Positions 8,460 through 15,599 of a stretch of DNA of 64,000 nt are shown here, one piece after another. Numbering within the stretch: the stretch's first letter is position 1; every line of letters begins with the position of its first letter. Made by a program: the position numbers and the translations under genes. The DNA is from Burkholderia sp. L27(2015) (GTDB taxonomy: Bacteria > Pseudomonadota > Gammaproteobacteria > Burkholderiales > Burkholderiaceae), in assembly GCF_009765705.1 (NCBI RefSeq), contig NZ_LMUX01000017.1, positions 1 to 64,000 of the forward strand, read 5' to 3'. Under the pieces are notes generated by a model. The model did no database searches, was not told where the DNA came from, and worked only from the letters and a program-made list of their open reading frames with translations.

Positions 8460-9734
8460 ATGTCCGGAAGTAAAGCGCGCGCTACGCAACACGGCACAGT
8501 ATTGCCGTCGGTCGCGCCAATCGAAGCCGTGCCGCGCGCGGATATCGACGCGTATTTGAATCCTGGCACCGCCGCGTATCGCCACACGTCCGCCGCGATG
8601 CTGTTGGCCGGATTCGCGACTTTCTCCCTGATGTATTGCGTGCAGCCCTTGTTGCCGGAACTGGCCACCGTTTTTTCGGTTAGCCCTGCGGTTAGCAGTT
8701 TGTCGTTGTCGTTGACCACCGGTCTCTTGGCCGTGTCGATTTTTATCGCTGGGCTGATGTCTGACAGCCTCAATCGAAAATCGCTGATGACCGCCTCGTT
8801 AATGGCTTCCGCGCTGCTCAACATAGCGGCCGCGACGATGCCGAATTGGCACAGCCTCCTGTTGGTACGCGCGCTCGAAGGCATCGCCCTGGGCGGTTTG
8901 CCGGCAGTGGCGATGGCGTATATCTCCGAGGAGGTGCATCCCAAGGGGTTGGGTCTGGCGATGGGTCTGTACGTGAGTGGAACGGCCTTCGGTGGAATGG
9001 CGGGCCGCATTATCACCGGCGTGCTGGCGGATTATTTTTCGTGGCGCTGGGCGGTGGGCACGATAGGCGTACTGGGCTTGCTCGCAGCACTGGCGTTCGT
9101 GCTGTTGCTGCCGCCATCGCGCCGCTTCAAGCCCGTGCGCAGCCAGGGCCTCGCCGATCCGCTGCGAACCTTGGGACTATTGCTGAGGCAGCCGGGCTTG
9201 CCGTCGCTGTTTGCCTTGGCGTTTCTGCTGATGGGTGGCTTTGTCGCCATCTACAATTACATCGGCTTCAGGTTGTTGCTACCTCCCTATCAATTGAATC
9301 AGACCGAGATTGGCGCGATCTTCGTCGTGTACATGGTCGGCATGGTTGCCTCCGCATGGTGCGGACGGCTGGCCGACCGCTATGGACGAGGCTTGATCCT
9401 CAAGGCCGCGGTAATGCTGATGGCGGGGGGGCTGGCGCTGATGCTTGCGCAGCCGCTGGTGCTTGTGATTGCGGGCATCGTCTTGCTGACCTTTGGTTTC
9501 TTCGCGGCCCATTCGGTCGCGAGCGGCTGGGTAGGCCAGTTGGCGCCGCGCAGCAAAGGGCTGGCTTCGTCGCTGTATTTGCTCGCGTACTACCTCGGCT
9601 CGAGTTTGCTGGGGTCGCTCGGTGGCCATTTCTGGAGCGCTGATAGTTGGCTGGGTGTGACCATCATGGTGGCTGTGCTGCTTGGCGTCGCTTTGGCGCT
9701 TACTAGCCGCATCAAAGTGCGCGCTGCGGCCTGA
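8460..9734 (+). CDS. MFS transporter, YnfM-like
   Basis: Major facilitator superfamily exporter of 424 residues with 12 predicted membrane helices after a 45-residue polar N-terminus. The first helix reads LLAGFATFSLMYCVQPLLPE, matching YnfM/arabinose-efflux-like members. The loop 2-3 motif is present as SDSLNRKSLM and the helix 8-9 loop as GRLADRYGRG. AAGGAG precedes the ATG. It is divergent from a LysR gene that probably regulates it. The substrate is not predictable; many relatives export small organic compounds or drugs. Confidence 0.87.
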   Translation: MSGSKARATQHGTVLPSVAPIEAVPRADIDAYLNPGTAAYRHTSAAMLLAGFATFSLMYCVQPLLPELATVFSVSPAVSSLSLSLTTGLLAVSIFIAGLMSDSLNRKSLMTASLMASALLNIAAATMPNWHSLLLVRALEGIALGGLPAVAMAYISEEVHPKGLGLAMGLYVSGTAFGGMAGRIITGVLADYFSWRWAVGTIGVLGLLAALAFVLLLPPSRRFKPVRSQGLADPLRTLGLLLRQPGLPSLFALAFLLMGGFVAIYNYIGFRLLLPPYQLNQTEIGAIFVVYMVGMVASAWCGRLADRYGRGLILKAAVMLMAGGLALMLAQPLVLVIAGIVLLTFGFFAAHSVASGWVGQLAPRSKGLASSLYLLAYYLGSSLLGSLGGHFWSADSWLGVTIMVAVLLGVALALTSRIKVRAAA

Positions 9735-9743
9735 ATGTGCAGG

Positions 9744-9785
9744 GGAACGAGCCGTCGTGGCGCTCGTTCCAACCGCCCCCTTTTT
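9744..9785 (+). terminator. Possible intrinsic terminator after the MFS gene
   Basis: Nine-base-pair perfect stem GGAACGAGC / GCTCGTTCC (9744-9752 and 9762-9770), ten bases after the MFS stop codon. A run of five T follows, but after a ten-base gap, so this is not a textbook terminator. Confidence 0.45.
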
Positions 9786-9897
9786 CGTAGTTTTTTCCGG
9801 TAATCGTGACCGACACGGTAGCTTTCGCATTTCGTACACACAGCATAAAAATTAGAAAAGCCTTTTAAATCAATATTGTGCGTTCGATTTTTCACGC

Positions 9898-9912
9898 TGG
9901 CACGGCTCCTGC
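9898..9912 (+). promoter_or_regulatory. Candidate sigma-54 promoter of the csbD cluster
   Basis: The sequence TGGCACGGCTCCTGC matches the sigma-54 consensus TGGCACG-N4-TTGC at every conserved base except one T (C instead). The GG and GC doublets are correctly spaced. Transcription would start near 9924, about 40 bases before the csbD ATG. A sigma-54-dependent regulator gene ends the same cluster, which supports the call. Confidence 0.55.
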
Positions 9913-9920
9913 TCCATTAG

Positions 9921-9942
9921 GTAATGCCAACTCCGGCATTAC
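9921..9942 (+). promoter_or_regulatory. Perfect hairpin in the csbD leader
   Basis: Eight-base-pair perfect inverted repeat GTAATGCC-AACTCC-GGCATTAC, at or just after the predicted transcription start and eight bases before the AGGAG ribosome-binding site of csbD. It could protect the 5' end of the mRNA, tune translation, or be a repressor operator. There is no T-tract, so it is not a terminator. Confidence 0.55.
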
Positions 9943-9964
9943 GTCAGAACAGGAGCAATACGCC

Positions 9965-10165
9965 ATGAATCAAGACATTCTCGCTGGCAAGTGGAAACAA
10001 GTCATCGGCAAAGCCAAGGAAAGCTGGGGCAAGCTCACGGATGACGAACTGGTTCGCGTTGAAGGTCATTCCGAACGCCTGGCGGGTCTTTTGCAAGAAA
10101 AATACGGCCAGAGCAAAGAAGAAGCGGAAAAAAGCGCTAGCGCGTTTTTTGACAAGCACAAGTAA
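9965..10165 (+). CDS. CsbD-family stress protein
   Basis: Sixty-six-residue acidic, soluble CsbD/YjbJ-family protein. The family hallmark is MNQDILAGKWKQVIGKAKES followed by WGKLTDDEL. Members are abundant general-stress proteins with no defined biochemical role. The ATG at 9965 is preceded by AGGAG and gives the conserved N-terminus; an upstream extension of the frame does not. It is the first gene of a cluster of envelope and stress genes. The leader has a sigma-54-like promoter and a hairpin. Confidence 0.9.
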   Translation: MNQDILAGKWKQVIGKAKESWGKLTDDELVRVEGHSERLAGLLQEKYGQSKEEAEKSASAFFDKHK

Positions 10166-10315
10166 ATCGGCAAGCGATCGGCGGGCTTGGGCGACGCGGG
10201 GTGTTGCAGCGGGGCGCTAGACATGTAGACGTCCCGCCCGAACCGCGGCTTTTCTCAAGCAGCCGGCGCTGCTTTTGATGCCGCGCGGGCTGGCGGGCTG
10301 GTTCAGGGATCCGTC

Positions 10316-10684
10316 ATGTTCAAGATTTTCCGGACTATCAAACACCTCATGTGGTTCTCAGGCGAACGGGTTGGCGATTACGCCGAGCTGTTTCAACTGG
10401 AACTCGTGTTGTTCAAGCAATCGCTGGTGCGCGCGATGGTGGGCTGCGTGCTGCTAGGCATGTGCGCGGCGCTCTGTTTGGGTTTCGTCTCGGTTGCGCT
10501 GCTGGTTACGTTCTGGAACACGCCGAATCGGATTCCGGTTGCGTGGGGCTTGGCGGGCGGATGGTTCGTGCTGGCCTTGCTGTCCGGGTGGTTCACTTAT
10601 TCGCTGCACAATGTGTCGGCTTCGTTCGATGAATTCGGCGATGCAATTCGGCGCGATCTTCGCGCGGTGAAGGGGGAGGCATGA
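10316..10684 (+). CDS. YqjE/Holin superfamily III-like membrane protein
   Basis: Membrane protein of 122 residues with two hydrophobic helices (about 40-65 and 75-97) flanked by charged termini. It resembles the YqjE-like family that databases often call phage holin family protein, although nothing here is phage-related. Such proteins are usually encoded beside YqjD/ElaB- and CsbD-type genes, as here. AGGGA precedes the ATG. Its stop overlaps the start of the next gene (ATGA), indicating translational coupling. Confidence 0.72.
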   Translation: MFKIFRTIKHLMWFSGERVGDYAELFQLELVLFKQSLVRAMVGCVLLGMCAALCLGFVSVALLVTFWNTPNRIPVAWGLAGGWFVLALLSGWFTYSLHNVSASFDEFGDAIRRDLRAVKGEA

Positions 10685-11394
10685 GCACGATACGAACGTC
10701 TCCGGGTCGCACGTCGGGTTTTGCCCAGAATCTCACGCCGGGTCTCGCCCCGAGTCTGGCCTCAGATCTCATCTCGACCCGCACTTACGATGCCGCTGCC
10801 GACACAGCGGCTGCGACCGCTGATTCGACCCATGAAGCGATTACGCCAGCGAACGCCGCTGTGAGGCGAGACGCCTTGCTTGCAAAGATGGCGGCTGACC
10901 GCGCGCGGCTCCGTCTTAATCTGGCGCGCGAAGATTCGCGCTATGCCGGCAATTCGCCGGGAACGTGGGCGCGTTTGCAGAACGCCGTGAATCCCGGCGC
11001 CATGCCATCGAGCGAGGTCGAATACGAGTCGTCGGCCACAAGCCCGCGCCAGTTCATCAGCGATCACGCGCTAAGCGTAAGCGCAGCCGTGTTGGGCCTG
11101 CTGGTACTGGGGCCGCGCAACGCAGTGTTCGCGGTGCTGCGCAACCTTGGGCCGCTATTGCTAGCACGCGGGGTGAGGATGTTGCTCGACCAGCATGATC
11201 GCTCGATCGCCGATACGGGCGAATCTGCCGAGCGGAAATTGAATCCCCGATCGAGTATGAGACTGGGTGCAGCGGGCTCGCCACATGCAGTATCTGAAGT
11301 ATCGGGTGGAGTACCGGATGAAGCACATGGGCGCCGACGAGCTGACACAGCTCGCTTTGCGGCCGCAACGGATTCGAAGCGCAATCCACATTAA
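10681..11394 (+). CDS. Hypothetical protein between yqjE-like and elaB-like genes
   Basis: I do not recognise a named family. The product has 237 residues, with a long Ala/Thr/Ser-rich N-terminal region, a basic segment (LLAKMAADRARLRLNL, about residues 62-77), one hydrophobic segment (LSVSAAVLGLLVLG, about residues 128-141) with a second weaker one after it, and a polar C-terminus. Its position, overlapping the yqjE-like gene by four bases and just before the ElaB/YqjD-like gene, matches YqjK-type partners, so it may be a diverged membrane component of the same system. The low-complexity ends suggest loose constraint. Confidence 0.6.
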   Translation: MSTIRTSPGRTSGFAQNLTPGLAPSLASDLISTRTYDAAADTAAATADSTHEAITPANAAVRRDALLAKMAADRARLRLNLAREDSRYAGNSPGTWARLQNAVNPGAMPSSEVEYESSATSPRQFISDHALSVSAAVLGLLVLGPRNAVFAVLRNLGPLLLARGVRMLLDQHDRSIADTGESAERKLNPRSSMRLGAAGSPHAVSEVSGGVPDEAHGRRRADTARFAAATDSKRNPH

Positions 11395-11405
11395 GGAGTT
11401 TGATC

Positions 11406-11777
11406 ATGGGTATTTTTGAAAAGACCGGCCGTCAGATTGATGGCAACATCGACGACGCAAAGCATGCGGGTCGTCGCACCTTGCACTCCATGCGTGGCGC
11501 AGCCGCTGATGCCAGCGGCCAAGTTCGCGCACTGATCGATGAACTCGACGATTCGTTGCGCGTCGGGACCGACACGGATATCGAGGCCTTGCGCGCTCGT
11601 CTACGCGAGCAACTTTCACAAGCGCGTGCGACCTTGGACGACGCAAGCAATAGCGTGCGCGCCCGTATTGATTCCGCGGTGTCGGCCACCGAAGACCATA
11701 TCCATCAGCGTCCATGGGAAACCGTAGGCGCCGTGGCGGGTATCGCCTTCCTGCTCGGCATCATCGCCGCACGCTAA
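11406..11777 (+). CDS. ElaB/YqjD-like (DUF883) membrane-anchored protein
   Basis: Protein of 123 residues with a long alpha-helical, probably coiled-coil body (about residues 20-95) and a C-terminal tail anchor reading RPWETVGAVAGIAFLLGIIA, the signature of the DUF883/ElaB/YqjD group. E. coli relatives are inner-membrane, ribosome-associated stationary-phase proteins; whether this one binds ribosomes is unknown. AAGGAG at 11393-11398 supports the ATG at 11406. It is the last structural gene before the sigma-54 response regulator gene. Confidence 0.85.
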   Translation: MGIFEKTGRQIDGNIDDAKHAGRRTLHSMRGAAADASGQVRALIDELDDSLRVGTDTDIEALRARLREQLSQARATLDDASNSVRARIDSAVSATEDHIHQRPWETVGAVAGIAFLLGIIAAR

Positions 11778-11838
11778 CCCCGCACGCGGCCGACGGGATA
11801 AACGGAGTTCGCGGCAACTTTAGATTAGAAGCACCTTT

Positions 11839-13206
11839 ATGCCTCATGCCCTCATCATCGAAGACGATCTCGACAGCCTGCGCGGGTTATCTCGCATCGC
11901 GCAGGCAGACGGCTTCACCGTCGACACGGCACACGATCTGGCAAGCGCGCGAGGCGTGTTGGCTCGTTGCGTGCCGGACATCGTGCTGGTCGATGTGAAT
12001 CTGCCCGATGGCATCGGGCTGGATCTATTACCGGAACTCCCGCAACTCGTGCCGGGAAAAATGGTGCCTACCGTGGTCATGACCGGCAACGCGACGGCAG
12101 AGGGCGCCGTGGCGAGTCTGCGCTTGGGTGTATGGGACTACCTCGCCAAACCGATCGATATAGGTCGACTGCGCAATTTGCTTGGACGGGTGCCGCGCCC
12201 GGCCGATTTGTATAGCGAAGTGGAGGCCCTGCGCACCACGTTACGCGAGATGGGCCGCTTTGGCGACATGATAGGTCGCTCGCCCGTCATGCAGCGCCTC
12301 TACGGCGCGATAGCCAAGATTGCGCCGATCGAGGCGGACATCATGATTTTCGGCGAGAGCGGTACGGGCAAGGAACTCACGGCTCGCACGCTGCATCAGT
12401 TGAGCGCTCGCCGCAAAGGACCATTTGTCGGCCTGAACTGTGGGGCGATCTCGCCCGGCCTGATTGAAAGCACCTTGTTCGGGCATGAACGTGACGCCTT
12501 TACCGGCGCCACCGTGACGCACGTCGGCGTGTTCGAACAGGCGCGCGGCGGCACGCTGTTTCTTGACGAAATCACCGCGATGCCGCCCGAGCAACAAGTC
12601 AAATTGCTGCATATTCTTGAGACGCGCCGCTTCGCGCGACTGGGCAGCAAAATCTCGATCGACGCGGATTTCAGGTTGATTTCGGCGACGCACGATGAGC
12701 CTGAGCAGGCGGTGCGCGCAAATACCGTGTACCCCGATCTGTTCCATCGTTTTAACGCATTTCCGCTGACGTTGCCGCCCTTGCGCGAGCGCGGCGACGA
12801 TGTCGTCCTGCTGGCCACCTATTTCCTCGATCAGCTCAATCAAGCCGGACACCAGAACAAATACCTATCGCCGTCTTGTTATCCAGCGCTGCTGGAGCAT
12901 ACGTGGCCCGGCAACGTGCGCGAACTGCGCAGCCAGTTGGAGCGCAGCTTCATCGTGGCGGACAGCATGATAGAAAATTTCGAGTTCGATGTGAACGGGG
13001 CGGCTCGCGGGTCTGCCTCGATTGCCTCGGCGAATGGCACCGCCGTGGTGGTCAAGGTCGGGACCCAGCTGGCAGATGCGGAACGGCAGTTGATCGAGGC
13101 GGCGATGAAGTCGACCAGTGGCGTGCGCAGCAAAGCCGCCCAGATGCTAGGGATCAGCCCGAAAACCCTTTACAACAAGCTGAAACAGTTTGAGGCCAAT
13201 GTGTAA
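11839..13206 (+). CDS. Sigma-54-dependent response regulator (orphan), DAFTGA variant
   Basis: NtrC-type activator of 455 residues: receiver domain 1-115 with acceptor Asp52 (VDVNLPDG) and Lys104; AAA+ domain about 138-370 with Walker A GESGTGKE (172-179), Walker B GTLFLDEI, and the arginine-finger region (FHRFNAFPLTLPPLRER); Fis-type helix-turn-helix at the end (GVRSKAAQMLGISPKTLYNK). The sigma-54-contacting loop reads DAFTGA (219-224) instead of GAFTGA. No histidine kinase gene is nearby. It closes the csbD cluster and is a plausible activator of the sigma-54-like promoter at 9898. Confidence 0.88.
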   Translation: MPHALIIEDDLDSLRGLSRIAQADGFTVDTAHDLASARGVLARCVPDIVLVDVNLPDGIGLDLLPELPQLVPGKMVPTVVMTGNATAEGAVASLRLGVWDYLAKPIDIGRLRNLLGRVPRPADLYSEVEALRTTLREMGRFGDMIGRSPVMQRLYGAIAKIAPIEADIMIFGESGTGKELTARTLHQLSARRKGPFVGLNCGAISPGLIESTLFGHERDAFTGATVTHVGVFEQARGGTLFLDEITAMPPEQQVKLLHILETRRFARLGSKISIDADFRLISATHDEPEQAVRANTVYPDLFHRFNAFPLTLPPLRERGDDVVLLATYFLDQLNQAGHQNKYLSPSCYPALLEHTWPGNVRELRSQLERSFIVADSMIENFEFDVNGAARGSASIASANGTAVVVKVGTQLADAERQLIEAAMKSTSGVRSKAAQMLGISPKTLYNKLKQFEANV

Positions 13207-13210
13207 GGGC

Positions 13211-13288
13211 GATGCATGAGGCCTGTGCATGAAGCCCACGCATGAAGCCGGTGCGTGGTGCGGATGCATGAGGCCGATGCATGAGCAG
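13211..13288. repeat. Imperfect 13-bp tandem repeat, about six copies
   Basis: About six units of a roughly 13-bp sequence close to GATGCATGAGGCC fill the space between the response regulator stop codon and the end of the convergent DUF2917 gene. Copies starting at 13211, 13263 and 13276 are nearly identical; those between are degenerate. No stem with a T-tract is seen. Confidence 0.75.
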
Positions 13289-13297
13289 GTCCGTCGA

Positions 13298-13618
13298 TCA
13301 AACGCTCAGCGGGCCCAACCTCGGCACCATGCGGCGTAAGCCCGTCGCTATCCACCGGATCAAACGTTCCTCGCAACCGGTCCGGCGTACGAACGAGACG
13401 CGTGCGGGCAGTTCGCGTTCCACGCTCACCCACAACCGTTCGCCGCGCTTGAGCTCAAGCGACTCCCCAGCACTGAGCCAGTAGTCGTGCGCGTCGCCGC
13501 TGCGCGTGAGCCATATGCGTCCTTTCTCGACCCACATCGTGTGGCTGCAACCCACCTGTAGAACGGTCGTGACCACCGGGTTGATCTGCATCTTCGTATT
13601 TGAAATAAATTCTTGCAT
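13298..13618 (-). CDS. DUF2917 domain protein
   Basis: Protein of 106 residues matching the DUF2917 family, small beta-rich, cupin-like proteins common in Burkholderiales. Recognisable features are the central run VEKGRIWLTRSGDAHDYWL and SAGESLELKRGERLWVS. There is no signal peptide or membrane segment, and the function is unknown. AGGAG stands before the ATG. The gene is divergent from a GcvA-like LysR regulator across 98 bp, an arrangement I associate with DUF2917 genes in this order, which suggests that the LysR protein controls it. Confidence 0.8.
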   Translation of the reverse strand: MQEFISNTKMQINPVVTTVLQVGCSHTMWVEKGRIWLTRSGDAHDYWLSAGESLELKRGERLWVSVERELPARVSFVRRTGCEERLIRWIATGLRRMVPRLGPLSV

Positions 13619-13716
13619 GACGATCTCCTAGATTGCCGCTTACATGAGATATCGTAGGCGTTGCTGCCGCGCCATCAAAACGATCATTTCTCAAGTATTT
13701 GTGAAATAATCTAACA

Positions 13717-14640
13717 ATGGATCTTTCCAAATTACCTAATCTGAATGCCTTGCGCGCGTTTGAGGCGGCGGCCCGGCTGGAGAGCTTTTCAGGGGCGGCG
13801 CAAGAATTGTTCGTGACGCATGGTGCAGTCAGCCACCGGATTCGTGCACTCGAGGACGAGCTCGGCATAGGCCTGTTCGTGCGTGACGGCAAGCGCGTGC
13901 GTTTGACCGAGATCGGACGGACCTATGCCAGCCAGGTACGCGTGGCGATGTTCGATATCGCTCAGGCCACTCAAGAAGTTCGGTCTGGCGACCGATCGCG
14001 ACGCTTGATCGTGAGCACCTTGCCGTCGTTTGGCGCGCGTTGGCTTATGCCGCGCATAGGGCGTTTTATCGAACTCCATCCGGAAATCGACCTCGATCTC
14101 AAGACGACGAGCGTGCTGGTCGATTTGCGGCGCGACGAAGTGGATGTGGCGATTCGATTTGGCAGCGGAGACTATCCTGGCCTGGATGCACGCGCACTGA
14201 TGGCTGAAACGTATTTCGTGGCCTGCGCACCGACCTATAACGAGAGCAAGCTTCCACGCAAGCCGGCCGAATTGCTCAAGGCACAGTTGCTGCGGTCGGA
14301 GCACGAGTTGTGGCACGACTGGTTCGTGCTGGCGGGTTTGCCCGATGCGCCGGAGCCCAGGCGTGGTGTGATGTATGAGGATTCGTCGATGCTGCTGCAG
14401 GCAGTCCTTGACGGGGGCGGCATTGGACTCGTGCGGCGTACGCTTGCGATCGATCATGTGGCGAGCGGGCGCCTCGTCAAACTCTTCGGTATCGAAGCGC
14501 CCAGTGCCATCAGTTATTTCATGGTGTGTTTGCCCGCCACCGCCGATCTGCCGCGCGTGACTTTATTTCGGCAGTGGCTGGAGGCGGAAGTGGCGCGTTT
14601 CGAGCAGTCGTACGGTAGCGTGGCTTCCGCGCTTCGATAG
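13717..14640 (+). CDS. LysR-family regulator, GcvA-like
   Basis: LysR-type regulator of 307 residues. The N-terminus LPNLNALRAFEAAARLESFS and the helix-turn-helix GAAQELFVTHGAVSHRIRAL place it in the GcvA/AmpR branch. The effector domain shows the branch motifs LPSFGARWLMPRIGRF and VDVAIRFGSGDYPGL. The promoter region contains ATTTC-N12-GAAAT at 13686-13707, a possible operator shared with the divergent DUF2917 gene. The SDR gene downstream is convergent. Confidence 0.87.
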   Translation: MDLSKLPNLNALRAFEAAARLESFSGAAQELFVTHGAVSHRIRALEDELGIGLFVRDGKRVRLTEIGRTYASQVRVAMFDIAQATQEVRSGDRSRRLIVSTLPSFGARWLMPRIGRFIELHPEIDLDLKTTSVLVDLRRDEVDVAIRFGSGDYPGLDARALMAETYFVACAPTYNESKLPRKPAELLKAQLLRSEHELWHDWFVLAGLPDAPEPRRGVMYEDSSMLLQAVLDGGGIGLVRRTLAIDHVASGRLVKLFGIEAPSAISYFMVCLPATADLPRVTLFRQWLEAEVARFEQSYGSVASALR

Positions 14641-14645
14641 CCGGA

Positions 14646-15458
14646 TCAGATCTCCAGGATCCCGGTCGCCATGAAGCCGCCGTCGACTGGCAGCGTATGA
14701 CCGTTGATGTAAGAGGCTTCTTCGGAACACAGGAATCGCACCACTGAAGCAATTTCATCGGTCGAGCCGTAGCGGCCCGCCGGCACCACCTTGATATAGT
14801 TGGCTCGCGCTATATCGGAATGCAGCTCCCGCGTGAGCGGCGTCTCGATGGGCCCCGGCGCGATGGCATTGACGGTGATGCCGAACGGCGCCAGCTCGAT
14901 TGCCATTTGGCGCGTCAGTCCCACCACGGCGGCCTTCGACGTGCCATAGGCCGTGCGTCCGGCGCTGGCGCGCAAACCCGCTACCGATGCCAGGTTGACG
15001 ATGCGGCCCCAGCCGTCGCGGTGCATCATGCGTGCGGCGTGTTGGCTGCAAAGCAGAGTGCCCGTCACGTTGACGTCCATGACGCGCTGCCAGTGATCGA
15101 GCGGATAGTCTAGGAATGGGTAGGTCTTGGCAATGCCGGCATTGTTCACGAGGATGTCGCAGTGACCGAAACGCTGGGCCACCGTCTCGAACGCCGTTGC
15201 GATGGCCTGCGGCTTGCCGATATCGAGCTCCAGCACCGAGACGTCCCGGTCTTGCGCTTTGAGCCGCTCGGCCAGTTCACCCGCGGCTTGCAAATTGATG
15301 TCGCCGATAACGACCCGATCGCCCTGGGCCGCGAGCTGCGCGACGATGGCCGCACCGATGCCCGTCGCACCGCCGGTGACGACGGCAACACGGGGGAATT
15401 CGCGGGAAAATTCGCGCGAGCGTGCCGCAACGGTCTTTTGATTGGTATCGGTGTTCAT
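14646..15458 (-). CDS. SDR-family oxidoreductase (FabG-like)
   Basis: NAD(P)-dependent short-chain dehydrogenase/reductase of 270 residues. The cofactor motif is TGGATGIGAAI (about 28-38), followed by NNAGI and the catalytic Ser in NLASVAGL and YxxxK in YGTSK. The C-terminus is SYINGHTLPVDGGF. GGAG lies eight bases before the ATG. It follows the TRAP transporter genes in the same direction across 137 bp, so it may be read with them and act on the imported compound or a 3-oxo/3-hydroxyacyl intermediate. Annotation as 3-oxoacyl-ACP reductase would be by similarity only. Confidence 0.85.
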   Translation of the reverse strand: MNTDTNQKTVAARSREFSREFPRVAVVTGGATGIGAAIVAQLAAQGDRVVIGDINLQAAGELAERLKAQDRDVSVLELDIGKPQAIATAFETVAQRFGHCDILVNNAGIAKTYPFLDYPLDHWQRVMDVNVTGTLLCSQHAARMMHRDGWGRIVNLASVAGLRASAGRTAYGTSKAAVVGLTRQMAIELAPFGITVNAIAPGPIETPLTRELHSDIARANYIKVVPAGRYGSTDEIASVVRFLCSEEASYINGHTLPVDGGFMATGILEI

Positions 15459-15547
15459 GCTGGTCTCCGTTATAGTTTTGATGAGTTGGCCTTAATTCAT
15501 AGTATCGGCCAGCTCGCGGTTTCGGTAAATCGAGATGACGGTATCAA

Positions 15548-15599
15548 GACACTGGGTTAAGTCACTGAGTTAAGTCACTGAGTTAAGTCACTGAGTTAA
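15548..15599. repeat. 13-bp tandem repeat containing the TRAP permease stop codon
   Basis: Three perfect copies of GTCACTGAGTTAA (15561, 15574 and 15587) and one diverged copy (15548). The copy nearest the gene contributes the reverse-strand TAA stop codon of the TRAP permease at 15596-15598. The array fills part of the gap before the SDR gene. Confidence 0.9.

Noticed and set aside
10316-10684. Prophage remnant suggested by the holin label of this family
   Set aside because: The family is a chromosomal YqjE-type group; no other phage gene, integrase or attachment site is nearby.
13211-13288. CRISPR-like array
   Set aside because: Units are contiguous, 13 bp and imperfect with no spacers, and no cas genes are present.
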